This document shows, in pieces, positions 1-6,367 of a stretch of DNA of 11,037 nucleotides. Position numbers and translations under genes: made by a program. How positions within the stretch are numbered: the stretch's first letter is position 1; each line of letters starts with the position of its first letter. The notes below the pieces were generated by a model. That model saw nothing but the letters and a program-made list of their open reading frames with translations, was not told where the DNA came from and did not search any database. The DNA lies in NCBI GenBank assembly GCA_036554605.1, contig DATBMY010000393.1, positions 1 through 11,037 of the forward strand, read 5' to 3'. The stretch is from DATBMY01 sp036554605 (GTDB lineage Bacteria > Acidobacteriota > Blastocatellia > UBA7656).

Positions 1-1639
1 CATTGCGGCCGGCTGAGTGTACCGCCTCTACGTCGGTAGTGTCCTGCCGAACGAGGTATAGCACGCAAGTCGTGTAGGGCACGAAATCTTGTAGCCGGTC
101 GGTCATGAGCGTAAGCGCGTCGCGCAGATTGAGGCGGTCGCCGATCATCTCGACTATGTTATAAAGCGCGTCGATGCTCACGTGCGCCTGTCGTATGTGG
201 TCGAAGACCTCGCGTTCCGTGGCCTGCGGCAGCGGCCTGTTGATGATGCCCTTTTCGCGCTTGCCGCTCGATTGCGCCTGCATCTTGTGCAGGCGTATCT
301 CTTCTTCGAACTCCGGCAGGTGCTCGATAAAGGTCTCGACCACCTTCGGGTCGTACATGGTCCCGCTGCTATTTCGTATAAGCTCGATGGCCTGCGCGCG
401 GGTCATAGCCTTGCGGTACTGGCGGTCCTCGCGCACGGCGTCGAAACAATCGACTACGGAGATGATGCGGGCCGTCATAGGTATTTGCTCGCCTTTTAGC
501 CCGTCGGGGTAGCCTCGGCCATCCCACCTCTCGTGATGATGGCGCACGATGGGTACAACGGGGTAAGGAAACTTGACGTGCTCGAGTATCTCGGCGCCGA
601 TCACCGTGTGAAGCTTCATCTCCTCAAACTCCGCGGGGGTGAGCTTGCCCGGCTTGTTAAGTATGTAGTCGGGGACGGCGAGCTTGCCTATATCGTGAAG
701 CAGCGCGCCCGCCTTGAGCGCTTCGATCTCGACATCCGATAGCCCGAACAGTCGCGCGAGCCCCGTAGCATAAATCTGAACGCGGAATACGTGGTCGTGC
801 GTGACCTCGTCTTTTGCGTCTACGGCTATGGCGAGCGCCTCTATCGTCCTCAAGTGCAGATCGGACATCTGCTGATGGTGGTTATTCGATGAGTTGATCT
901 GCTCGAAGTGCGCGCGACGGGCGAGATAAGCCGATGCGGCCAGCAACGACGCTATTATGAATGCGGCGAATGAATGCTCCGCGGCAATCTTGACGCCGGC
1001 TATGGCAAGCGCGATGGCCGAATATGAGGCGAGCGACTTGAGCAGCGACTCGCCTGCTATGAACGATTGCTGAAATCTTGCCTTGAATTCCCGGCCCTCG
1101 CCCAGCGCTTCAAGAGCGCACTCGGCGGCCGACTTCAAACCATAATAAAGAACAGCCATGACGAAACAGATGGGCGCAAGCCACGCGAGATCAAGCAGGA
1201 GGTCCGGCGAGCTTGATGCAGTCACCTGATAACCGAGGCTGCCGAAAGCGCCGGTCGCTATCGACCCGGACGAGAAGACGAGCAAACCTTGAAGCGCGAC
1301 GCGAAATAGGAATGCGCTCGAATGAAGCTCGCGGCGAGAAGTCGAGGCGGCGGCATCCAGCCCGGCAAGCACCGCCGCCGGCCCCGGGCCATAGAGCAAG
1401 ACCGATGCGAATAGCAATAGGTCCTTGACCCTGAAGGCGGACGGCGCCACGGGCAATCCCGCGTCGAGCCGGAACATTGCCGCCGTTATAACTAGTCCAA
1501 TCACGATCCAGGCCGGTGAGATCGGCTTTGTCGCGGTTTCATAAAGCGCGAATGCCAGCGCGAGACATCCTAGCAGCGAGACGATTGTGAGGAATGCTTT
1601 TGCGGCTGGGCTATCATTCTTGCCCTTCATTTCAGACAT
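1..1639 (-). CDS. Membrane-anchored HD-GYP cyclic-di-GMP phosphodiesterase, 3' end cut by window edge
   Basis: The reading frame stays open to base 1, giving the first 546 residues. Residues about 17-240 hold several hydrophobic segments (for example 17-33, 43-57, 72-93, 150-167, 203-219 and 224-240), an integral-membrane sensor resembling MASE-type regions of other HD-GYP proteins. Residues about 255-450 form the HD-GYP domain: HDHVFRV at 281-287, the metal-binding HDIGK at 315-319, HTVIGAEIL at 344-352, and the diagnostic HHHERWDGRGYP at 367-378. This family hydrolyses cyclic-di-GMP at a di-iron or tri-iron centre on the cytoplasmic side. From about residue 488 the sequence looks like the start of a GAF domain. 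What follows, possibly a GGDEF domain, is outside the window. I chose the ATG at 1639. An in-frame ATG at 1630 and GTG at 1687 are alternatives, and none has a clear ribosome-binding site. The gene is 273 bp downstream of ptsI on the same strand, so it probably has its own promoter. Confidence 0.9.
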   Translation of the reverse strand, partial: MSEMKGKNDSPAAKAFLTIVSLLGCLALAFALYETATKPISPAWIVIGLVITAAMFRLDAGLPVAPSAFRVKDLLLFASVLLYGPGPAAVLAGLDAAASTSRRELHSSAFLFRVALQGLLVFSSGSIATGAFGSLGYQVTASSSPDLLLDLAWLAPICFVMAVLYYGLKSAAECALEALGEGREFKARFQQSFIAGESLLKSLASYSAIALAIAGVKIAAEHSFAAFIIASLLAASAYLARRAHFEQINSSNNHHQQMSDLHLRTIEALAIAVDAKDEVTHDHVFRVQIYATGLARLFGLSDVEIEALKAGALLHDIGKLAVPDYILNKPGKLTPAEFEEMKLHTVIGAEILEHVKFPYPVVPIVRHHHERWDGRGYPDGLKGEQIPMTARIISVVDCFDAVREDRQYRKAMTRAQAIELIRNSSGTMYDPKVVETFIEHLPEFEEEIRLHKMQAQSSGKREKGIINRPLPQATEREVFDHIRQAHVSIDALYNIVEMIGDRLNLRDALTLMTDRLQDFVPYTTCVLYLVRQDTTDVEAVHSAGRN

Positions 1640-1814
1640 GACTTTGCACCCGTAGCCAAAGAGTCTTTCTTCTAAAGATTTAGCCACGGATTTAGAGCAA
1701 TAGATGTTCCATTCGTGATAGGCAGCTAAAACCGCGCCGGTAAATGCAAATTCAGGCTCTGTAATTTGACGGGCGCGGCCAATCGAGCGGCTTGACTTCG
1801 TTTGTATGGGTTGA

Positions 1815-1847
1815 TTCGGTCAAAATGACCAAACCTTACGAGTTTGG
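1815..1847. promoter_or_regulatory. Two overlapping dyads, possible operator
   Basis: The first dyad, 1815-1833, has arms TTCGGTCA and TGACCAAA around a 3-base centre, with one mismatch in the 8-base arms. The second, 1829-1847, pairs CCAAAC with GTTTGG across a 7-base loop. They share CCAAA, so as RNA they would compete. They lie about 66-98 bp after the ptsI stop and about 175-210 bp upstream of the HD-GYP start. A regulator-binding site is possible, but chance is not excluded. Confidence 0.25.
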
Positions 1848-1889
1848 ACCGCAAGGATTGTGACAAACGGCGGCAGCGGCTCGCGACAT

Positions 1890-1910
1890 ATCGCGCACCA
1901 AAAGCGCGAT
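1890..1910 (-). terminator. Weak hairpin just after ptsI
   Basis: ATCGCGC at 1890-1896 pairs perfectly with GCGCGAT at 1904-1910 across a 7-base loop, starting two bases past the ptsI stop codon. Read on the ptsI strand there is no U-tract after it; the four T's at 1910-1913 lie on the opposite strand. It could protect or trim the ptsI mRNA end, but it is not a canonical intrinsic terminator for this strand. Confidence 0.25.
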
Positions 1911-1912
1911 TT

Positions 1913-3697
1913 TCAGGATTGCGAGGACCAGGCGGCGAAAAAGCGCGGCGCCTGTCTGGGCAGCTCGCGCAAGAGTATCTGTTCGACTTCGGCGGCGGTC
2001 GTCAGCTTCATCGCCTCTTTCATAAGCTCCCGCACTCTCTCGATCTCGACCGAGCGAATCGCATGCTTTACGAGCGGAATGGAGGCGGGCACAAGGCTCA
2101 GAGCGCGTATCCCGAGGCCGACAATAGCGATGGCCTGAAGCGGGTCGGCAGCCATCTCGCCGCACAGCTCAAGCGGTATTCGGGCGGCTTCGGCGACCTT
2201 TACCAGGTGCGCGATTGTTCTCAGTATGGCCGGGTGGAGCGGCTGATACAGGTGCGCCACGTTCTCGTTCGTTCGGTCGACGGCGAGCATATACTGTATG
2301 AGGTCGTTTGTGCCAACGCTCAGAAAATCGGCTTCGCGCGCAAAGATATCCGCCATCATTGCGGCGGCCGGGACCTCTATCATCACGCCTATGGGCAGCT
2401 GTGCGTTGTGCTCGACCCGGGCCTCGGCCATCTCGTGCTTGACCTCGGTTATTATGCGCTTGGCCTCGCGCAGCTCGCCGATGGTGCTCACAAGCGGCAG
2501 CACCACCCGGAGCTTGCCGTGAGAGTTCGCGCGCAGTATCGCCCGCAGTTGTGTGCGGAATATGTGCTCTACTTTCAGCGACAGTCTTATGGCGCGAAGC
2601 CCCAGCGCCGGGTTTACCTCGGTCTCGAATCCTTCAAGAGTCAGCTTGTCGCCGCCCAGATCGAAGACGCGTATGCTTGCGCCGTCGTCGCCGGTCGATT
2701 CGGCCAGCCGCTTATAGACTTCGTACTGTTCCTCTTCGCTCGGGAGCTGCGGCAGGCGATTCAAGAATATGAACTCGGAGCGATATAGCCCTATGCCCTC
2801 GGCGCCGAACCGGGCGATCGATTCTATCTCGGTCGATAGCTCGACGTTGGCCCTTAGCGTGACGCGGTGGCCGTCGAGCGTCTCGGCCCTCTCGATTGCT
2901 TGAGGGAAGGCGCGCGCGGGCTCGCTCTTTTGCCGCTCGGCGTAGTCGCGGGTGACGGCCTTCGACGGGCGAATTATCACCTGGCCCGCCGCGCCGTCGA
3001 CTATGACCGTGTTGCCGGTTCGCACTCGCCGGGTCACGTCGTGCAGCCCTACGACGGCCGGTATGCCGAGGGCGCGCGCGATTATGGCGGAGTGCGAGGT
3101 TATCCCGCCCGCGTTGGTGGCGAATCCCAAAACGTGCTTGAAATCAAGCTCGGCCACCGTAGACGGCCATATGTCTTTCGCGATGACGATGACGTCTTCG
3201 TCGAGTTTCGAAAGGTCGAATTTGTCCCGGCCCGATAGTATCGTCAGCAGCCGCGTGGCCACGTCCTCCAGGTCCGAGGTGCGCTCGCGAAGGTACGGGT
3301 CGCTGACGTGCTTGTAGATGTTTATGGCGCGGTCGGTCACGGTGCGTATGGCCCACTCCGCGTTCACGCGCCGCGTGCGTATCTCGTGCTCTATCTCTTC
3401 TATGAGCCGCTTGTCTTCGAGCATCAACAGGTGGGCGTCGAGTATGTAGGAGTGCTCATAGCCCAGCTCGCGCGAAAGCCGCACCTTTATGTCATTGAGT
3501 TGCGCGCGCGCCTCTTCGAACGCCTCGCGCAGCCGGCGGACTTCCATGCGAACCTGCGTGGCTGACACGCCCAGATAATAGAACTGGTGCTTGCCGCGCT
3601 CGTCCAGCCTTAGCGCGCGTCCGACGGCGACCCCCGATGAGGCGGCGATGCCTTTGAGATGGACATCGCGCGAGCTGGTCGTGCTAGAAGACCCCAT
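1913..3697 (-). CDS. ptsI: PTS Enzyme I (phosphoenolpyruvate-protein phosphotransferase)
   Basis: The enzyme autophosphorylates from phosphoenolpyruvate in the cytoplasm and passes the phosphate to HPr. The 594 residues are close to the usual length of about 570-580. The N-terminal HPr-binding helical region is followed by the phosphohistidine motif GGITSHSAIIAR (197-208, His202). The PEP-binding barrel has GIGLYRSEF (301-309), the arginine and loop of RVFDLGGDK (343-351), GVMIEVPAAA (437-446), SVGTNDLIQY (460-469) and LCGEMAADP (511-519), which carries the catalytic Cys512. All catalytic residues I can place are present. The start is the ATG at 3697, with a strong GGAGAGGAGA ribosome-binding site lying inside ptsH. 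A TTG at 3715 would add six residues but would consume that site. The start overlaps ptsH by 14 bases, implying translational coupling. No Enzyme II gene is visible. Confidence 0.96.
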   Translation of the reverse strand: MGSSSTTSSRDVHLKGIAASSGVAVGRALRLDERGKHQFYYLGVSATQVRMEVRRLREAFEEARAQLNDIKVRLSRELGYEHSYILDAHLLMLEDKRLIEEIEHEIRTRRVNAEWAIRTVTDRAINIYKHVSDPYLRERTSDLEDVATRLLTILSGRDKFDLSKLDEDVIVIAKDIWPSTVAELDFKHVLGFATNAGGITSHSAIIARALGIPAVVGLHDVTRRVRTGNTVIVDGAAGQVIIRPSKAVTRDYAERQKSEPARAFPQAIERAETLDGHRVTLRANVELSTEIESIARFGAEGIGLYRSEFIFLNRLPQLPSEEEQYEVYKRLAESTGDDGASIRVFDLGGDKLTLEGFETEVNPALGLRAIRLSLKVEHIFRTQLRAILRANSHGKLRVVLPLVSTIGELREAKRIITEVKHEMAEARVEHNAQLPIGVMIEVPAAAMMADIFAREADFLSVGTNDLIQYMLAVDRTNENVAHLYQPLHPAILRTIAHLVKVAEAARIPLELCGEMAADPLQAIAIVGLGIRALSLVPASIPLVKHAIRSVEIERVRELMKEAMKLTTAAEVEQILLRELPRQAPRFFAAWSSQS

Positions 3698-3974
3698 CTG
3701 AAATCTCCTCTCCAAACTTCTGCTCTATCAGTTCAATCAGAGCGTTCGCCGCGCGCTCTTCGTCTTCGCCTTCCGTCCTGATTATAAGACAGGTGCCTCG
3801 CGGCGCGGCAAGCAACAGCACGCTAAGGATAGATTTGCCGTCGGCGAACTGGCCCGTGTCCTCTCGCTCGATAAGAACGTTGGAAGAGAACTGCGCGGCC
3901 CGCCTTACGAACCGGGCCGCCGCGCGCGCGTGCAGCCCCAGCCGGTTTGAGACTCTCGTCTTTCGCTCCGTCAT
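3684..3974 (-). CDS. ptsH: HPr-type phosphocarrier protein
   Basis: This 96-residue protein has the HPr fold signature. NRLGLHARAAARFVRRAAQF (10-29) holds the phosphorylated His15 followed by the helix-capping Ala-Arg. DGKSILSVLLLAAPRGT (45-61) contains Ser48, which corresponds to the regulatory Ser46 of classical HPr. It receives phosphate from Enzyme I on His15 and passes it to Enzyme II components or regulators. The serine suggests HPr kinase/phosphorylase control, but no hprK is in the window. The acidic tail, about 10 residues past the usual HPr end, overlaps the ptsI ribosome-binding site and start. The gene begins 38 bp after the upstream permease stop. Its ATG at 3974 lacks a strong ribosome-binding site, so expression may depend on read-through from the permease genes. 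Whether this is a sugar-PTS or a purely regulatory HPr cannot be told from the sequence. Confidence 0.95.
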   Translation of the reverse strand: MTERKTRVSNRLGLHARAAARFVRRAAQFSSNVLIEREDTGQFADGKSILSVLLLAAPRGTCLIIRTEGEDEERAANALIELIEQKFGEEISDGVF

Positions 3975-3995
3975 TGGTCGTCGAGTCAGCCCTGA

Positions 3996-4016
3996 TTAAT
4001 TAAAAGTCCTAATTAA
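3996..4016. repeat. A/T-rich perfect inverted repeat at the permease-ptsH junction
   Basis: TTAATTA (3996-4002) and TAATTAA (4010-4016) form a perfect 7-bp dyad around AAAGTCC. The right arm includes the stop codon of the upstream permease gene. The surrounding genes are G+C-rich, so this A/T island stands out. It could be a regulator site or an internal promoter region for ptsHI, but the stem is weak as RNA. Confidence 0.35.
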
Positions 4017-5263
4017 CCCAAAGTTCTAGGGTCGGCCGCGTCCCGCAGCCCGTCGCCCAGAAAATTCCACGCCATCACCGCTATAAATATAAACAGCCCC
4101 GGCGTCAGCATCCATGGGTACGTCTTTAGATAATAGTTGTTTCGCGCCGCGATTAACATATTCCCCCAGCTCGCTTCGGGAAGTTGTATGCCGACGCCCA
4201 GAAAAGATAATGCCACCTCGCCCAGTATGTAGAAGGGCACCGACAGCGTTGCCGTCACTATCACGAACGATAGAGTGTTCGGAAGTATGTGCCGCACAAT
4301 GATCCGCGCGTCGCTGAAGCCGAGCGCCCGCGCCGCCACGACATAATCCTGCTCTTTGAGCGACAGCACCATTCCCCGTATGACCCGCGCTTCCGTAGCC
4401 CATCCGATCAGGGCCAGGATGATTACCATGACGAGATATATCTCGAGCGAGCTCATCGCGCTCCCGAACATGTTGCGCATTATCAGTATGAAATAGAGGC
4501 TCGGGATCGCAAGCAGCACCTCGACCGCGCGCATAAGCGCGAAGTCGGTCGCGCCCCCGAAATAACCCGATATCCCGCCTATGAGCATACCGAGCGCGGT
4601 CGAGATGGCTATCCCGACGATCCCTATCGAAAGCGACACCTGCGCGCCGTAGAGTATGCGCGAGAATATATCCTGCCCGTCGCCGTCCGACCCGAACAGA
4701 AAAATGTGACCGGGCTGATCGACTCCAAACAGGTGTATGTCGGATTTGATGACCCACAGTATATGGTACTGGCCGCCGCGCGCGAAAAAGCGTATGGGAT
4801 ATCTCCTGGTCCTGTCTTCTTCATAGACGGCGTGCTGGCCCACGACCGGACTTATGGCGTAAACGAAGGGGCGCGTCAGGCTCCCGCTCTCATCGAAGAA
4901 GTGTATGCGCGTGAGCATCGGCGGGTAAAACGGCAGGCTCGTCGCCGCGTAATCGTAGCGATAAGGCGCGAGAAAGCCCGCAAGAATCGTTGACGCGTAG
5001 AGCAGCGCGAGCGTGTATAGTCCGAACATCGCCGTACGGTTGCGCCGCAGCTTCATCCATAATATGCGTGAGGGGGAGCGCCCTCGCGCGCTCGCCTTTG
5101 AGAGCGGCGCGGCAATTATCTCCCCGCCCGTAACCGGAGGGGGGATCGTTTCGACGACCGGCAATCCCGGCTCGAGCTCGGCAACGATCTGCTGTTGCTC
5201 GGCGGCAAGCGCGGCCCGCTCCTCCGGGCTTATATTCTCTTCCGGCGTCGTTCGGTCGCTCAT
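4013..5263 (-). CDS. ABC transporter permease, DppC/OppC family
   Basis: This is one half of the membrane channel of a peptide/nickel-type ABC importer. It has 416 residues, against about 280-310 for typical DppC. The excess lies in a Pro/Glu/Ala-rich N-terminal extension (about 1-65) and a long extracytoplasmic segment between TM1 (about 79-99) and residue 186. The hallmark LFGSDGDGQDIFSRILYGAQ (189-208) precedes the remaining membrane segments at about 210-233, 274-290, 331-357 and 386-403. The ATPase-contacting EAA loop is at 307-329 (YVVAARALGF followed by RHILPN). The C-terminus NFLGDGLRDAADPR (400-413) is typical of the family. The start is the ATG at 5263, 4 bp after the stop of the other permease and with only a weak AGAAAG ribosome-binding site, so coupled translation is likely. 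Substrate is unknown. The ATPase subunits are not adjacent. Confidence 0.93.
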   Translation of the reverse strand: MSDRTTPEENISPEERAALAAEQQQIVAELEPGLPVVETIPPPVTGGEIIAAPLSKASARGRSPSRILWMKLRRNRTAMFGLYTLALLYASTILAGFLAPYRYDYAATSLPFYPPMLTRIHFFDESGSLTRPFVYAISPVVGQHAVYEEDRTRRYPIRFFARGGQYHILWVIKSDIHLFGVDQPGHIFLFGSDGDGQDIFSRILYGAQVSLSIGIVGIAISTALGMLIGGISGYFGGATDFALMRAVEVLLAIPSLYFILIMRNMFGSAMSSLEIYLVMVIILALIGWATEARVIRGMVLSLKEQDYVVAARALGFSDARIIVRHILPNTLSFVIVTATLSVPFYILGEVALSFLGVGIQLPEASWGNMLIAARNNYYLKTYPWMLTPGLFIFIAVMAWNFLGDGLRDAADPRTLG

Positions 5264-5267
5264 CTTT

Positions 5268-6236
5268 CTATTCGAGTCTCACCCTCGGGTCGATAATCGC
5301 GAGCAAGAGGTCCGCGATCAGATTGCCTATGACAAGCATGACGACGAGCATGGTAACCGAGGCCATCACCAGCGGCTCGTCCTTGCTTACCAGCGCCTCA
5401 TAGACGAGCGAGCCGAGCCCCGGCCAGTCGAATACGTATTCGGTTATAAGCGCGCCCGCGAGCAGGTAGGCGAGCGACAGCCCGAACAGCGACACCAGCG
5501 GGTTGATGGCATTTGCGAGCGCGTGGCGTCTTATCACCCGCCAGCGGCTCAAGCCTTTCGCGCGCGCGGTGCGGATGTAGTCCTGCGAGAGGACTTCGAT
5601 CATCTCGCTACGCATCTGCCGCATGTATTGCGCCATCCCTATTGTTCCGAGCACTATCGTGGGGAGCACCAGGTGCCAGAGCGTATCGAGGACGCGCTCC
5701 GCCCCCGTCATGTAATCCCAGTTGACCTGATCGTGTATCCCGCCCGCGGGAAACCATCCCGTGACGGCCGCGAAATAGACCAGAACCATCGAGAAGAATA
5801 CGCTCGGGATCGAGAGCCCGAAAAAGGATATGAAGCCGCACAGCTTATCTATCCAGCGATTGCGATAGACGGCGGCGAGCACGCCGAGCGGTATTGCGAG
5901 CGCCCACGAAAAGATGAGCGCCGACCCGGTAAGCATAAGCGTGTTGAGCATGCGCTCGGATATGAGCGAAGAGACCGGGGCCGACTTCATGAAAGAATTC
6001 CCGAAGTCGCCCCTGAGCGCGGGCTTTAACCAGTACCAGTATCGCTCCAGCACGTTATCGCTGTTAAGGTGATATTTTTCTTCCATCTCGGCGATATAGT
6101 TGGCCATGTTAGGCTTGAGGCGCAGCTCGTCGAGGAAGTTCCCGGGCGATAGCACGAGCATTGCCTGAGTGATGAAAGTGACGATTACGAGGAGCGGTAT
6201 CGCCGCGAGAATCCGTCTTATGAGGAACGTCTTCAT
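5268..6236 (-). CDS. ABC transporter permease, DppB/OppB family
   Basis: The 322 residues match the family's usual length. TM1 (about 9-29) follows the typical start MKTFLIRRIL. The region around GDFGNSFMKSAPVSSLISER (77-95) is the conserved stretch before TM2. Further membrane segments lie at about 100-124, 136-158, 185-204, 247-268 and 290-315. The EAA loop is at 220-245 (YIRTARAKGLSRWRVIRRHAL and following), and the protein ends in DPRVRLE as usual. It pairs with the DppC-type permease 4 bp downstream to form the importer channel. The ATG at 6236 is required by the family N-terminus, but the bases just before it come from the inverted heptad element and read C-rich on the mRNA. There is therefore no Shine-Dalgarno sequence, which is odd beside the good sites of ptsI and of the binding-protein gene. 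Confidence 0.95.
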   Translation of the reverse strand: MKTFLIRRILAAIPLLVIVTFITQAMLVLSPGNFLDELRLKPNMANYIAEMEEKYHLNSDNVLERYWYWLKPALRGDFGNSFMKSAPVSSLISERMLNTLMLTGSALIFSWALAIPLGVLAAVYRNRWIDKLCGFISFFGLSIPSVFFSMVLVYFAAVTGWFPAGGIHDQVNWDYMTGAERVLDTLWHLVLPTIVLGTIGMAQYMRQMRSEMIEVLSQDYIRTARAKGLSRWRVIRRHALANAINPLVSLFGLSLAYLLAGALITEYVFDWPGLGSLVYEALVSKDEPLVMASVTMLVVMLVIGNLIADLLLAIIDPRVRLE

Positions 6237-6239
6237 TGG

Positions 6240-6367
6240 TCAGGGGTCGGGAGTCAGGAGCCAGGGGTCGGGGGTCAGGGCATTTGAAATTTGAAATCCC
6301 AGATTCGAGATTTCAAATGCTATTCCGCAAACAATCCCTGACCTCTGACCCCCGCCCCCTGACCCCT
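6240..6367. repeat. Inverted G-rich heptad-repeat element (palindromic, MITE-like)
   Basis: The left arm, 6240-6281, is six exact 7-base units: TCAGGGG, TCGGGAG, TCAGGAG, CCAGGGG, TCGGGGG, TCAGGGC. The right arm, 6336-6367, is the same kind of array in inverted orientation (CCCTGAC and related units). Aligned without gaps as RNA, the arms pair at 28 of 32 positions (25 Watson-Crick, 3 G-U, counted by hand). Inside them GCATTTGAAAT (6280-6290) pairs perfectly with ATTTCAAATGC (6310-6320). The 15 bases 6321-6335 are an unpaired bulge on one side. The element fills the gap between the lipoprotein gene, whose TAG stop at 6366-6368 overlaps its edge, and the permease ATG at 6236. Heptanucleotide tandem repeats are known from filamentous cyanobacteria; this resembles them in unit length only. 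It encodes no protein. Confidence 0.85.

Larger units (their letters stand above)
1640..1912. other. Noncoding gap between ptsI and the HD-GYP gene
   Basis: These 273 bases hold no convincing gene. They contain a G+C-rich hairpin next to the ptsI stop (1890-1910) and a pair of overlapping dyads at 1815-1847. I found no convincing sigma-70 promoter for the HD-GYP gene and no T-tract terminator on the minus strand. Confidence 0.6.

Noticed and set aside
1640..1690. Possible cyclic-di-GMP (GEMM) riboswitch before the HD-GYP gene
   Set aside because: A GCAAAG-like string is present just before the start, but the paired helices and the tetraloop-receptor parts are not recognisable.
1844..2788. 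Long open frame on the plus strand opposite ptsI (314 codons)
   Set aside because: It mirrors ptsI, whose motifs are complete. Long antisense frames arise here because the real genes rarely use TTA, CTA or TCA codons.
3698..3715. TTG start for ptsI six codons upstream
   Set aside because: The GGAGAGGAGA ribosome-binding site lies within those codons and is correctly spaced for the ATG at 3697.
5013..6029. 338-codon open frame on the plus strand opposite the two permease genes
   Set aside because: Highly charged, low-complexity translation with no domain; the minus-strand permeases have full family signatures over the same bases.
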